64,000 nucleotides of DNA from Chrysaora quinquecirrha (GCA_014526335.1 JACTAT010000026.1:691565-755564), one strand, 5' to 3'; shown: positions 33,801 through 46,248, counted from the stretch's first letter. Notes: generated by a model from the letters alone, not told the origin. A program made the numbers and translations.

Positions 33801-36550
33801 AATTATAGTGTCTGCAAGCGCAGGGGGCCCTTGTCGGAGCACCGGTCCTTGCCCAGTCCTTGCCCATGGGAAAGCGCTTGCCTGAAATATTTCCCCAACC
33901 TAAACTGACAAGGAAGATAGTAAGCAAAAAAATCGGCTCCCCAGACTTTATGGACGAACTTTTCAGGAAAAATTCCGAAAAAATCAGTTGGTTTTGAACT
34001 TGAAATTGCAAATTGGTTTCAAGAAAAACCAAATCAATAAAAGGGGTTGCAGTTGCCCCATTTTAGCATTCCTACGCTTCTCTTTACTTCGAAGAGAATT
34101 TTATCTAGCGCAGCCAGTGATTTGATAAGTTTCTACACCCGTCCAGCAAGGCGGCCTGTAAGGAATTTGACTCTTATTCAATAAAATAACGGAGGTAGTA
34201 ACACTTATAGTCGGGATTAAGATTTTTATTACATCAAATTAACTCAGAAACGTTCGCCAAGCCACAGCGAATGGGATTATATAGATAATAAGACATGCAT
34301 ATAAAGTGGGAATTATATCTCGAAGGGTTGAAAGAACAATTCAAAGGACTCGACTGTCCGGAGGTTTCGGCAGGAAAATTTGGCTCTCAATGCCTTACCC
34401 AGTTTTGCCTTTGCAATATCTTTTAACTGCAAGAGATTTGGCAGGGAAGTAAAATTTCTGTCCGGAATTGGCTGTCCGGCAATGCGCCAATTCGAATAAC
34501 ATAAAAAAATACCTTTTGGCATCCTCGATGCAGTCCAATGCTTCTTGTACTGATGTGCTTTTGGAGAGAACAATGAATTTCCCACACTGCAAAAACAAAG
34601 TACAGTAAAACATTGTACATTTATCCACATAAGCGGGGATCCAATTGCAGCCGACACTACTCATACGACCTGCCGAAGAAGGCTTCCTGAACCAGGGCCG
34701 CTGTCGTAGCCAACAAGCTCCAGAGACAACAAGTTAGTACTGCAGATAGGCAAAAATTCGGAAAAGACCTTTTCAAAGAGTTCCGGGTCCTGGCGAAATC
34801 TTTCTGGAAGATGGCGGACATCTTGAATAAGGGAATCCTCTCACCGTGCAACGAACTGGGGTCTCAGCCGCTTCAGGATTGGTTGGATCCTTTCTTTCAC
34901 TTGTACTCCAATTAACTGTTGAAGAATTCCCAAAGTGCCCGCCATTTTCCAGATTAATTTCGCACCGATCCAGACCTCTTTGAAAAGGTCCATTGGACTT
35001 CCGGGAGGGGGGTAACTTCAACATATCAGTGACGGGGGTGTGCCATTTACGTAATAAAAATTTGACACCAAAATTTATGAAAATTCTAAAACATATAGAA
35101 ATATGAATATAATACATAGAAATACCCACAAGTCTTTTTTAGAATTATACAGCTGGAATATATTTGACAGTTATTGTGACTTTATCAAAATTGATCATCT
35201 TAGCAAAAATGATACCCCCGAGTTTGTAATTTTAGCAAATTTGATACCCCAAAATTTATTTTCCACCCTTATAAAGGTACCTAAAAAATTGCACACCCCG
35301 TACCAATACATACCCTGAGTAACCCCCCCACCCCCTCCCGGGAGTTACCACTCCTGGATCGGACTATTATTAGGTGAAGTCTATCTTTAATAGATATTGC
35401 TATGCTAACTCCAGTAGTTCTTAAAACGCTGAAGAAAAGAGACTCAGTTCACTATTATTCACTTACAATCTGCCAGCCAACTTGTTTTAGAAAACTTCGA
35501 CAGGCTTCGATGTTCCAGACATAATTTTCGAAATCTTTTCCACGAGTGTAAATGCGGTAGAATCGGTCGACGTTTGTGTTGCTAATAATTGCTCTGGGAG
35601 AAGAAAAAAGATAATTAGTGCTCAGTAGCAATGTACAGAAACATTAGAAATATAAATGGCACTAAAATACTTGTTTTTGCTGCCTTTGTTGGTGTCTGAG
35701 CTCCGAACAACAGACAAATATTTTCGCTCCAGATGACATTTCTGGATAGCGAAAAAGAGGGGAAAAATCGTTGGGCATAGCTACTTAAAAGCTTTTCCGT
35801 CGGACTCTCCTCAGCGTATAATCGTCTGAAAACAAACCGAAACAACTGCAAAAAGGTGGAATTTATTCGCAAATGCGCATCAAAATGTACTAATCAGGAA
35901 TGCGAAAAAGATGATATAAAGACAAAAAAGGATGCTAAATACTGCACTGTATGTTTTCTGACAGTTATAAATGAATTTCATTCGGTTTCCTTGCCCAGAA
36001 CAATGCTTTCAGAATCTACATCATGTTTCGATGTCTAGGCCAAAATTTCCAAATATTTTGGCAAATTTTGTGACTGGCATCAATACCTAAATCGATTTGA
36101 CGGTTGCGATTCGCGGAAACTCGATTGGAGCTTGGGGACGAGGCTGTCCATGAACGTGAAAAACAACAAGATGATGCTTCGCCAGAGCCAGAGCGTCAAG
36201 AAATCAGGGCACGGGAAAAGAAGACTAGTGCCCAGATCCTTTTTGTGCTCGCGACGCCCCCCTAATTTTTGACGTCATGTTTCGAACACAGCCTTATATA
36301 AAATGCATCGTAAAATAAAACGAGCTTACTTGTGTATTCCTAAGAGAATTTCAAGGCTGATAATCACTGAAGACGGTCGTTGCTCCTGACATAATTCGTC
36401 GAGATTTTCTTTCAAAATTTCGACAGGTTTTTTCTTTTTATTCGTAGTTTTCGTCATTTTCTTTCCCCGTTTCTTCTCAAACCAATCCGTTTCATCTCTG
36501 TGATATTCACTTCCTGATATAACGTCGAAATCGTCTTCAACGCGAAGCAA
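30835..36550 (-). CDS. PUB-domain protein with long charged disordered tail
   Basis: Exons 36550-36330, 35593-35467, 34586-34513 and 32914-30835 join in phase to about 833 residues; the N-terminus is upstream and not found. Residues from about 55 to 140 read as a PUB domain, the helical fold that in PNGase, HOIP and UBXD1 binds p97/VCP tails: SSVIISLEILLGIHKAI, NTNVDRFYRIYT, FENYVWNIEACRSFLKQVGW, GKFIVLSKSTSVQEALDCI. The last exon encodes about 690 Lys/Arg/Glu/Ser-rich residues, starting with acidic sequence (SVDDEEDHVESSERFIGEEE). DAYGKDGRRRRRR and DSYGPDGRRRRR are a repeated motif, and KKKKLVVKK, KRKLVLKVKRKK and KKKFVLKRKKK occur at spaced sites, the last at the C-terminus. A ubiquitin/p97 link is inferred from the domain only; I do not recognise the protein. 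Confidence 0.75.
33125..33270. repeat. Short inverted repeat in PUB-gene intron
   Basis: TTTCATTCAATTCACCAATT at the left mirrors GAATTGGTGAATGAAAATGA at the right, about 100 bp apart. The remainder of the intron (32915-34512) shows no other feature I can name. Confidence 0.35.
34790..34930 (-). repeat. Dispersed coding-like repeat, copy 1
   Basis: The minus strand reads QQLIGVQVKERIQPILKRLR, a stop, then LIQDVRHLPERFRQDPELFE. Related sequence occurs at 58375-58565 ([11 protein letters not shown], minus) and 38340-38470 (plus). Stops show it is not an exon. Possibly the body of an unnamed retroelement. Confidence 0.4.
34988..35350. mobile_element. MITE with CCGGGAGGGGGGTAACT ends
   Basis: Left end CTTCCGGGAGGGGGGTAACTT, right end AGTAACCCCCCCACCCCC then TCCCGGGAG. 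Similar in style to 22789-23167. It lies in the PUB-gene intron between exons 2 and 3. Confidence 0.6.
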
Positions 36551-37019
36551 CTGAAATAAAGAGAAGATAGAGAAAAATTAAAAAAGATAAGCTAAAACAT
36601 TTAAGGTTAATTAACGAGTAATTATAAGAAATATAGCGAATAATAATTACATAATGAAAATTTTTATTGCACTTTTATGCTAAATCAAAGTTATCTCAAA
36701 CTTTTACGACTTCCCTCCACCCTAGGCTTGTGGATGTTAAGGCGGGTTTCCACTTCACGAATTTGGTCGTGCAATCGTGCGACCAGTTCTCTGGGCTTGC
36801 GTACACAATCCTAGGCTACTGTTCCTCAGATTATTAAATGCTCAACATCTCTTGACGAGTTTAAAAACAAAATCAAATTTTGGTCTGGTGCAACCTGCCA
36901 CTCGCTACACAAGTCGTTTGTAGTTTGGTTATTGAGTTGAATTGCTGGACGCAAAAACAAAATTTCATCATTTGTTTTGGCGTCCAGCAATTCTACTCAA
37001 TCATAGTAAAAAAGAAGTG

Positions 37020-37170
37020 ACTTTTGAGTCATAGAGCACCCAGGGCGCTGATTAAATTTCCAAATGTTTATGAGGGGCGCTCATTTGAGGGGGGCGCTCT
37101 TTTCAGGGGGCGCTTGATAAATGTTTTGATTTTTTGAAGGGCGCACATTCGAAGGGGGGCGCGTATAGCT
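37020..37170. repeat. GGGGCGCTC repeat fragment
   Basis: Several GGGGCGCTCATTTGAGGGG-like words in a row. They match the ends of the TTAAGCGCCC element at 51814-52053. Just left of it, 36739 carries TTAAGGCGGGTTTCCACTTC, a lone end like the 27957 element. Confidence 0.4.
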
Positions 37171-37536
37171 ACGAGGAAATATGGTATTAAGGTCCCTTGC
37201 TATTTCAATGTACAGCAGAGCAAAAGAAAAATGTCCCAAAATTTCAGAAAAAATTCCCGTGTTCCGCGTACACCCTTCATTTTGCCCTTTTTCTGGAAAT
37301 ATCCCACATCCCACTTTCCCTAACAAAACCTCTTTAACAAAAATACCATGCCAAATTACAAACCTACTTACAAACCAAAATCTTCGTTCTCCAAATGCTC
37401 TATTTTCTCTGCTTCACTTTAAATTTAGGCCAGTGTAAACGTAGTTGTTTTGCTCTATTCTATTTAAATTGACTTTGAATTTGCATGGAAACAGGATGCA
37501 AAGTTAAGAGGCAAAACAATTGGAGACAGACAATAC

Positions 37537-37908
37537 ACTCTTTTTTTATAAGAAACTAAGATTTTTTTCAGTACTCAAAGTTTCTTAGTTTTTGGAAAAT
37601 TTTGGTACTGAAAGTTTCTTAGCAGTTTCTTAGGGGTCAAATTGTTTAGTGCCAAAACAGGTAATTGACACTTAAATTTAACAAATAGAAGAAGCAATAC
37701 AATTCACGTTTACGTCAGCTGTTTTTGTAAAAAATAGACACTTATGGTGTAACAGAAGTTCGTTTTTCGATACTATATTTCTAATTCTAAAGACTGTTGA
37801 GACCTGAGAGTTTCTTATCATCTTGGGTCGAGTACTGAAAGTTTCTTAACCAATATCGATCTCAGTACTGAGTTTCTTATAAACGGGTTTCTTATCGAAA
37901 AAAAGTCG
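37537..37908. mobile_element. TA-type MITE, TAAGAAACT word
   Basis: Left end TA-CACTCTTTTTTTATAAG, right end TTCTTATCGAAAAAAAGTC. The interior repeats GTTTCTTAG (complement CTAAGAAAC) at least seven times together with AGTACTGAAAG words. Confidence 0.75.
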
Positions 37909-38329
37909 AGCGGAGAGGGTTCAAGACTCTCAGTGCAGAAACCTGTTTGGCAAAATGGTCACGAAGCCGAAAGGTGATAACTCCTAGACTTATTACATTC
38001 GTCTTAGTCTACGCTCCTCCACACTACACCGCCCCCTCACACTCTGAGGAAACAGCTGTATGTTGTTGTAGTTGTTAGAAGCCGTTTCCGAAAGAGTGGG
38101 AGGAAGGTAATAAGTCTAGATAACTCCATAGACATAGAAATAAAGACTTTATTGCTATCTCTATGGGTAACTCTGATAGGAAACTCGAAAACGAAACTCT
38201 GTTAGGAGATCTGTAGTAGTTCACTGCCATTTTGCAACTTCTGCTGGGTTGTTTTTGCTGTGTTTCTACACACGCAGCACGCAAAGGCTGCCGGTTGGCT
38301 GAGAATCTTTAAAGTCCTTAGCAAAATGA

Positions 38330-38520
38330 GCTACAATGATCGCCGCACTAACTCTCCTGAAGCCACTGCAAGACAGGTCGCTGTACACAGAGGATTTCTT
38401 TACCAAAGGTATCTACCATCTTCCAGCAAAATGTTGCACGAACCTGACCTCTTTGAAAAGGAATATTCAAGTTTCGAAAAGACCGTACAGCGCTCGGGTC
38501 AGAGTACTGCCAGGTAGAAT
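38330..38520 (+). repeat. Dispersed coding-like repeat, copy 2
   Basis: The frame LLKPLQDRSLYTEDFFTKGI then YHLPAKCCTNLTSLKRN parallels the copy at 34790-34930 in the opposite orientation. No gene assignment is possible. 38521-38940 is plain AT-rich sequence. Confidence 0.4.
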
Positions 38521-38942
38521 ACGAACATAGCGAGATTTTCTTGGATTGATGATCATAGCGTCTTTTGGGGCGAGGAGGCTATTTGGTTCTTACAATCTAT
38601 CCTAAATTTGCGGTGACTGAAGACCCCTTGAAGAAAAACAGCCAAGAAAATACGTTTTTAACCAACCAATATCATTTTGAAAATCTTACTTCAAAAAAGT
38701 ACAAATTCTTCTTTCTACTTATAAATATTCGATAAACAGCATTAACAAAACATTCAAATTCATTCCAAAATTCTAAAATACAAATAAACAAATTCATTAA
38801 CAAAAAATTCTAACAAAACTCGTTACACTATAAAAACAAGCCACACAGCTTAACAAAATTCGAGACGAATTAAAGTTTTATACACTACAAAAGTGTGTTA
38901 CAAGCTTATAGAGTTATTCTAATTCCAAAACTTTCAAAACTG

Positions 38943-39224
38943 TTAGGCCCTGGCCAAACGATCAAACGTTGTTTGTCAAACATTTGAAATTTGCTTGTGA
39001 ATCACAATGTTTGACTGTTTGGCCACATCACAAAACATCGCACGTCCAGCATGTTTTTGTTTGATCAAAGCATAAAATGTTTTGAAGTTTTGAAAATTTC
39101 AGATTGTTGAGCGAATTTTATTTTCCAAGCAATGTTTGTGACGTGACCAAACGGTCAAACATTGCTTGTAAAGCTAATTTCAGATGTTTGACGAACAATA
39201 ATTGATAGTTTGGCGAGGGCCTTA
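38943..39224. mobile_element. GGCCCTGGCCAAACG-family MITE
   Basis: Bounded by TTAGGCCCTGGCCAAACG and GTTTGGCGAGGGCCTTAA, with GTCAAACATTTGAAATTTGC and its complement inside. Confidence 0.8.
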
Positions 39225-39689
39225 AACAAATAGTTATAGGTCAATTTAATTCTACAAAGACACACAAGCTAGTAAAATCTGCTGAACTTAGTACAGTACA
39301 TTGAGCTATTTTAACATAAAAAACAACTTTCACGTAACTTTACTACTTAATGAATATTTGAGTCTGGTAATGAGATAAACTTACTAAGAATATTTGATAA
39401 ATCTTGGCAAACTTCTAAAATAATAGATTGACCTCTACCTAACACTACTACAATCTAGTCACTAAAACTACGTTTTCAACGCGCAAGAACCACTCACACA
39501 GCTTTTTCACTAATCTCGATTTTCGTCCTAACACAAGAACTGCAAGAGAAACTTAAAAATGCCAATAATGAGACAAAAATATGAAAAAGATTACTACAAT
39601 AGGATTACTTCTTTGATTATATTTATTTTTTACTCCTAAATGTCCCATTCACAAGATGTTGAATACATTGGCAATTACCAAAGCAGTTT

Positions 39690-40260
39690 GCCAAACGGGC
39701 TGTTAAGAAAGGCTAGTCTATACTATACTAAAATACCAAAAATTATAGCAACATAAAATAACCAGTCAAAAGAAATGGTCCATAAAATTCTTAAACCACA
39801 ATTGGTTTCCAGCGTTGACGAGTATGGTAATTACCTCAGCAGTGGCAAAATGGAGACTTATGACAAGGCTAGTCTACACTATACTAAAAACTGACAATTA
39901 TAGTGACATTGAAACATTGGTCAAAAGAAATGGTAAAAAAACTTAAACTACAACAGGTTTCCAGGTTTGGTAGGTATAGCGATTGCCTTTGCAGTCGAAA
40001 ATAGAGACTGTGGTGGGCAAGGCTAGTCTATACTATACTAAAATGCCGAAAATTATAGTGTGCAAAATCATCAGTCCAAAGAAATGGTCCACAAAATACT
40101 TAAACCGCAACTAGTTTTCAGGGTTGATTGGTATGGCGATTGCCTTTGCAGTCACAAAACGGATACCTTGGTGGGCAAAGGTGGGCAAGACTAGTCTATA
40201 TTATACTACTTCACTAAAAACAGAAAAGTCCTCATAATATTTAAACCACAACTGGGTTTT
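39690..40260. repeat. Tandem repeat of about 155 bp, four units
   Basis: CTAGTCTATACTATACTAAAA-like words occur at 39713, 39869, 40022 and 40191, with AAAGAAATGGTCCA, TTAAACCACAA and GGTTGATTGGTATGG following in order in each unit. Units differ by point changes and small indels. Confidence 0.8.
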
Positions 40261-40689
40261 AGGATTGTTGGGCATGGTCGGAATCAAATACTGCTCAGCA
40301 ACAAAAATTTGCAAATAGATTTCTTCTCTGTTTAAACTACATAAATGCTTTGCCTCGCTATCCTGTGAAATTTCTAGTGTCTTGCTTCTTTGATCTTTTG
40401 TTTTCTGTTTTTTCTTTAAAATGTTTCAGATCATACCCACAAGCCTTGGTAACAGGAGTCAACTATGCAACACCAACCACTCGACTATAAAGCCTGCGTA
40501 AGTCAAACAGGCAAACAGTTTCAGTGTGTATATGGAAATAGTAATCAAGCAGGCATGCAACCTTTGCTGTCCTGCAGCTTGGGTTGGAAATCAGGCATTC
40601 TAGCATGAATAGCCTTGGAAAAAACTGACATTCTATAACGATTAGTCTTGGATAAAGAAGTGACATTCTAGAACAGATAGCCTCATTGA

Positions 40690-41240
40690 CTGAACTCGAG
40701 AATATGGACAGGTGGGTTGGTGGTGTTGACCATGTTGACGTTAGGCTTGTGACAGGGACTCTAAACAGATTCAAAGCCACAAAATGTGATCGAAATCTAA
40801 ATGATCGGAATTGTGAATGGAATGATCGATATGTCTTGATTACACAGCCACACAACAAAATTATACACTGTACAGAAATAGAAGGAGGCCATTAAACTTT
40901 CTTGGTGATACAAAATGTGATCTACCCGAGATATGTCTGTATACACTTCATAATAGAAACCATCAAATACTTCAATAAAGAAGTAGGAAGAACTAAACAT
41001 ACATGGCTTAAATTCATAAAAGATGACCTGGCAAAGGGAAATATAAACATAAACTTAAAAAACCCCAATTCCTTTGAAGTTTGAAACAACTAAATGAGAA
41101 TTGCGGGACATTGAGAGATGCTTATCATCAATGCTTATGCAATGGAGTTTTTATGATTATGAGACCTGAGAATGCTTCAAGGGAAATGCTATCACTCAAA
41201 AGAGTTCAGAAAAGTGTTCAATTTTCCTCCAGTCAAAACT
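40690..41240 (+). mobile_element. Possible LINE 3' ORF remnant
   Basis: The frame at 40902-41084 includes EVGRTKHTWLKFIKDDLAKG, resembling the GRPxxTW...DL segment near the C-terminus of many non-LTR polyproteins. Flanking frames are broken by stops. Weak similarity only. Confidence 0.3.
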
Positions 41241-41247
41241 ACCAGTA

Positions 41248-41596
41248 CATTCTTTTTTTTATAAGAACAACTTTATAAGAAGACGAGCCTGGATTTTGCC
41301 CAGATTTTAAGAACAAAATAAGAACAAGCTGAGGCTGGCCTTTTCAAAAGCCCTAAGAATATCAGCTAAATATGTAAGTAAGACAGTCCGACTGAATGTA
41401 AAAAGCAAGCAAACAAAGAAAAAAACAAGAATGCTGCATTTTCACACAAACCTAGTACCACCCTAGACATTCATTGAAAATATAGATATCTAAGTAACCA
41501 AGGAATTAAGAACAGATTAAGAACATAAAACGGCTAAAATTTAAGAACAGCCAGCCTTCATCGAAATTTCCTGGTTCTTATAAAGAAAAAAGAGTG
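41248..41596. mobile_element. TA-flanked MITE, AAGAACA word
   Basis: Ends TA-CATTCTTTTTTTTATAAG and CTTATAAAGAAAAAAGAGTG-TA. Interior AAGAACAAGCTGAGGCTGG and AAGAACAGCCAGCC; matches 59084-59452. Confidence 0.85.
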
Positions 41597-42139
41597 TAGC
41601 TAAAAATCTCCCTCACTAAACAATGACAAAATGGGCTTGTTTCTTGGGTGTGGCAAAAGATTTTTCTTTGTTCTAACTGACCTTCCTCTGGTCAATGAAC
41701 GTGTGACAGTAACATTTTCCTAGTCTACACACAAAATATAATAATCACATCGCAATAGAAAGTAGATTTACAACGGCACATCCAACAATTGTTCTCTGCT
41801 ACCAGCAACTTGAAGAATTACTTTAATAACAACAAAACTTATGAAGATTTCAAAAAAAACCTCGCGAACCTCAAGCTGATGCCTAAGATTGGTAAACAAC
41901 CATGAATAACAATATTCCTGCAGTACTGACAACTTAAAATAATAATCCGACCTATACTGACACAACAGTTCCACTAGGATGTGCATCTGAGACACAAAAA
42001 TGCAAGGAAATCGGGTTCATAAAGTAATACTTCATATTCGAGTACATATATAAAAACCAAAACAGTCCTAAATCCAAGCGCTTCAGAAAGTGCGAGAAAA
42101 CTAACAAATTGGTCCAAAAATCTACAGGCTCAGAAAAAT

Positions 42140-43020
42140 TTGAAATCGTCACGAAGTGCATGCAAAAGATGGAAGGTACTAGGAAGCTCTGTTCCAGTTT
42201 GCGGTGCAATAATTATCAAAAACTATGTGCAAAAATGTATCATGAAATTGTACCAGTTTGACAAACATGTGCCACTAATCTATGTACCTAAGGAAAACTA
42301 TGTACCTAAGAAGATGCTAAAATTCTTTATGTGTCAAACAATTTCGTCAGCAATACCAGGAGCTGTGTGTTCTCAGAAGAACATCCCATGATGCATTGGT
42401 AGCTTGTGCACCACGTGCAAGGATCTCTTTGCATAGGCTTCAGGCTTCGTCGAGTGGTTGGTGGTGCATGGATGACGGAAACATTCATCGCAACATGCGG
42501 TTCTTCATCAAACAAAAATTGAAAGCCAAGGCAAAAAAAAAACAGGCAAAAACGCATGCGTGCAAAGAGCTGATGCGTGCAATACGAGGCTTGGGAATCC
42601 AGGGAGATTGGGAAGTAGATATTAAGGAAATTGCTTCTATTCGGCGTTAGGAAATCACAGATTTTCCGAAATGAAAACAGAGTTGCTATTCCTCAGAGTT
42701 GCTATTCCTTTCATCTGGAGCTTAATACTTTCGCAAACTCTTAGATACTTTAATTGAAAACAACATCACTAAAAGGGCTTTTGAAGTTAGCGAGGTTGCC
42801 ACAGGTAAAAGCCGAACCCCAAAAAGGCAGAATTCTCGTTAAAAGGCTAGACCAAATACAGGTAGCGAAACAATCATTTTTCATTCAAGTTTCATGTATT
42901 CACCTAGATACAGTATCCCTAAATCAAGCGAAATGGTTTCTATCAAATGGTCTAGAATACGGCACAATGATTTGCTGTTCAAAAACAGAATACAGCGTCG
43001 CTACGCAACTTGCAACTTAA
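42140..43020 (+). other. Unassigned open frames, probably not genes
   Basis: Three short frames (42140-42391, 42396-42650, 42754-43020) are open but have no recognisable motif, no shared phase and no convincing splice sites. The second is Lys-rich (KQKLKAKAKKKQAKTHA). They may be decayed retroelement sequence. Confidence 0.2.
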
Positions 43021-43161
43021 CATATAGACACCTGTTTTTCATAAGAAACCTTTAAAATTTTGAAATTGCTATAAGCGCCAAAATCTGAGAAACCTTCTTA
43101 TAATTGGTGTATCGCAGACGGCCGCATCAAACCGATCGCTCTTTCGCCAACTAACATTGAC

Positions 43162-46100
43162 CTAAACAAATATGTAATGAACGCTTAGAACGATAACAAC
43201 CAAAACAAACATTATCGAAATAAGAAGACAAAGAAGAGTGTTGAAGATCTTCTTAGTCATGCGCACAACACCACTTCTTTGAGAAACACCTTTAGTTTCA
43301 TCAATAACAGTGAGATCAATTACCTCTTTTGGTTGTAAGCTGCATCCTTTCATCTCGATGATTTCATAGTCGTCTGTATTGAATGAGCTGCTTGCAGACG
43401 GGGGTTGGGTGTCTTCAGTGGCTCGACCATGAAAGGACCAACTATGGAAGAAATAGAAGTCAGACAGTCAGTCAGTCAGTCATAAAGTCAGTCAGTCAGT
43501 CATTCAGTCAGTCAGTCAGTCAGTCAGTCAGTCAGTCAGTCAGTCAGTCAGTCAGTCAGTCAGTCAGTCAGTTATAAAGTCAAACAGTCAGTCAGTCAGT
43601 CAGTCAGTCAGTCAGTCAGTCAGTCAGTCAGTCAGTCAGTCAGTCAGTTAGTCAGTCAGTCAGTCAGTCAGTCAGTCAGTCAGTCAGTCAGTCAGTCAGT
43701 CAGTCAGTCAGTCAGTCAGTCAGTCAGTCAGTCAGTCAGTCAGTCAGTCAGTCAGTCAGTCAGTCAGTCAGTCAGTCAGTCAGTCAGTCAGTCAGTCAGT
43801 TAGTTAATGAGTCAGTTAGTTTGCTAGTTTGTTAGTTTGTTAGTTAGTTAGTTAGTTAGTTAGCTAGCTAGTTAGTTAGTTGGTTTGTTAGTTAGTTAGT
43901 TAGTTAGTTAGTTAGTCAGTCGGTTAGTTAGTTAGTTAGTTAGTTAGTTAGTGAGTTAATTAGTTAGTTAGTTACTTAGTTTGTTTGTGAGTTAGTTAGT
44001 TAGGTAGTTATTTAGTAATTTAGTTAGTTAGTTATTTGACTTGCTAGTTACGTAATCAAGTAGTAAATATTTACCAAATTGAATTCTTACCGATTTCCTG
44101 CTGCAAGCAACCCATCCTTCTTCAGAGAACCACTAGATCTATTCCGTTTGAATTCGTGGAAATCACGTGTCGAAGCTGGTTCCTGTTTTGATTTGTTCCA
44201 GTTTTCGACTGCTCGCTGGACACTACCGGCTCGCGTCAAGGAGATCTAAAAAGGATAGGAACAACAGTCAACATTAAACATACAGCCTGAACTATCCACT
44301 CACCACAATGGATCTCCGTCATAAAAACATCGCTATGTTTAAAAAATAGCAACGCTGTAGCAATGTCCGAAGGACGCTGATGATTATGATAATAATGATG
44401 AAGATAATGTTAATAATGACGAAGATGACGAAGAAGAAGACAACGATGATGAAAATGATGATTATGTTGGTGATGATGATGATGATGACGATGATGATGA
44501 TGATGATGATGACAATGATGATGATGACTTTGAAGAGGATGATAATGACCATAATGATCATGCTAGAGACGATCATGATGATGAAGAAGCCAACGATGAT
44601 GAGAATGATTATTATGTTGGTGATGATGATGATGATGATGATGATGACTTTGAAGAGGATGATAATGACCATAATGATCATGCTAGAGACGATCATGATG
44701 ATGATTATGATGCTCGACGACGACGACAACGATGATGATGATCACGTTGAAGACGAAAATGATGATCACCGTCTTCAACATGATGATCATGTTGAAGACA
44801 ATGATTGGTGATTGTGATGATGATGGTGATGATGATAATGATCCATTATGATGATGATGCGATTGTTGACAATGTGATCAGATGAATCTTTCCTGGAAGA
44901 ATCCCAAAACTTTGAATCGAAAATAGAAAACCTCTAGTAACGTATATGTACTAATAAATTTGAGCTCATAGGTTAAACTGTGTAACAAATAACTCCCTTC
45001 AGTGCACCGAAACCTGTAATCTTCGCTACAAATGATGAATTTAATTCTAGAATCTCCAAAAGCTATCATAACAATTCCCATACAATGCAGATGACTATAT
45101 TCGATAATTAATAGCACTTTGAAGAATTGATTGCCAACTTTGAACCATTTATTTTCAGATGATTTTCGAAGCCGCAAACTGTTTTGAAAAATTTCTTCTG
45201 TGTAACTTGGCAACAATTTCTACTGCGCCACAATCTCCTCCTCTTTTCACACGAAAGTACCTTGCATGTAATAGGACTTCTAGAAACCTCTTAGAATAAC
45301 AACCCAATCAAAATTGTATGAAAGTATTTAAAATAAAAATAAAATCAAATTAGATTTGAGCAACATTTTGCAATATTGTAGTCAAACTTTTTTGAAACCC
45401 GACCGAGCCGGCTTTTTGCGAGAAAATCTTGGTGTCAAATTTTAGTTTCCTGCATCGTGGATCGAGCTCACAACCCTTAGCGCCAGAAACAAGCGCATTA
45501 TTCCACTGCGCTACACTAACAGTTGATACTAATTGATGTTTTTGGCAAGCAATTGCATTTTGTTAATTATGCCCACTAACGACAACACTTAACGGCGATT
45601 TCAAAGTTTAATTCCTATCATTTGTGGTTTTATCTTTTGTTACGCGGTTTGGCACGAAAAAGCGTCTATATGCCTATGTACCTATCTATTTTCTATGCGT
45701 ACATGCGTTCCACGACACCCTCTTAATATGTCCTTCGGACAATGTTTCTTCGAGTAGTCTCGAGCTTTGCTCTAGTCCTTATTGATTTAAGACCACTGTA
45801 TGTGCAGTAAAGATTAAGGAACTATTGAGGAACTATTCGAGCCACAATTGCCTCAAAAGAGGCCCAAAAATAAGGAACTTTAAGAACTAGGCCTTGAGGT
45901 AGGTTGTATAAACAAAGCGTGTACTTTCTGACAAAAACTAAGATACCAAATTGGTAGCTCAACCTAAAGGAGGCCCTTATTCGAGGAAAGGCGGTACAAA
46001 CCTTTCTAGTTTCTCGTTTCTCCGTAGAAGATCGAACAAACGAGTTTCGTTTCTCGGCAAACATATTGCTTGGTTTTCCTGTTGTTTTAGCACGACATGG

Positions 46101-46248
46101 CAACAGCAGTGGAACAGCAAGTAGCAGTAGGCCAGCTAACTGGGAAGCATTTTTCACTGAATTCGCAGGTTGAGGGCCTGTTTCTTCATCTTCAGGTAGA
46201 AAGGGCTGTATTGCTGGTAAATGGTGCTTCCATGAGACGTTTTCAAAT
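43162..46248 (-). CDS. Unrecognised protein with C-terminal membrane anchor, 3' part
   Basis: Three exons, 46248-46002, 44245-44091 and 43441-43162, join in phase to about 227 residues; upstream exons were not found. I do not recognise the protein. The first exon holds a hydrophobic run (LAGLLLLAVPLLLP) between polar stretches. The second has SVQRAVENWNKSKQEPASTR. The third has acidic sequence NTDDYEIIEMKG and then a basic-flanked, roughly 25-residue membrane segment (LLCLLISIMFVLVVIVLSVH) three or four residues from the stop, as in tail-anchored proteins. The end lacks the Pro-rich tail of KASH proteins. The donor after the first exon (GTTTGT) is weak, so that exon is less certain. The intron before the last exon is almost wholly tetranucleotide repeat. 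A role at the ER or another internal membrane is inferred only from topology. Confidence 0.5.
43464..43800. repeat. (CAGT)n microsatellite
   Basis: About 80 nearly perfect CAGT units, with three short interruptions. It starts some 20 bp from the splice acceptor of the last exon of the membrane-anchor gene. Confidence 0.98.
43801..44040. repeat. (GTTA)n microsatellite, continuous with (CAGT)n
   Basis: About 55 imperfect TTAG units continue directly from the CAGT tract with the same 4-bp register, differing mainly by C to T at one position of the unit. Confidence 0.95.
44385..44865. repeat. GAT-rich microsatellite with a 120-bp duplication
   Basis: Imperfect GATGAT tract. A block GACTTTGAAGAGGATGATAA to ATTATGTTGGTGATG occurs at about 44525 and again at 44645, so part of the tract is a tandem duplication. 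Long Asp/Met or Ile frames here are repeat artefacts. Confidence 0.9.
45370..45535 (-). mobile_element. tRNA-derived SINE head, second family
   Basis: The minus strand reads AGTGTAGCGCAGTGGAATAA, then TTTCTGGCGCTAAGG and GAGCTCGATCC, which is A box, anticodon-arm and B box order. The acceptor ends do not pair, so it is a SINE or tRNA relic rather than a tRNA gene. Confidence 0.5.

Noticed and set aside
43464..43800. CRISPR-like regular repeats
   Set aside because: A simple CAGT microsatellite with no spacers, in an animal-type genome.
44319..44811. Long Ile/Met and Asp/Met-rich frames on both strands
   Set aside because: Artefacts of GAT/ATC microsatellite; same for 7964-8236.
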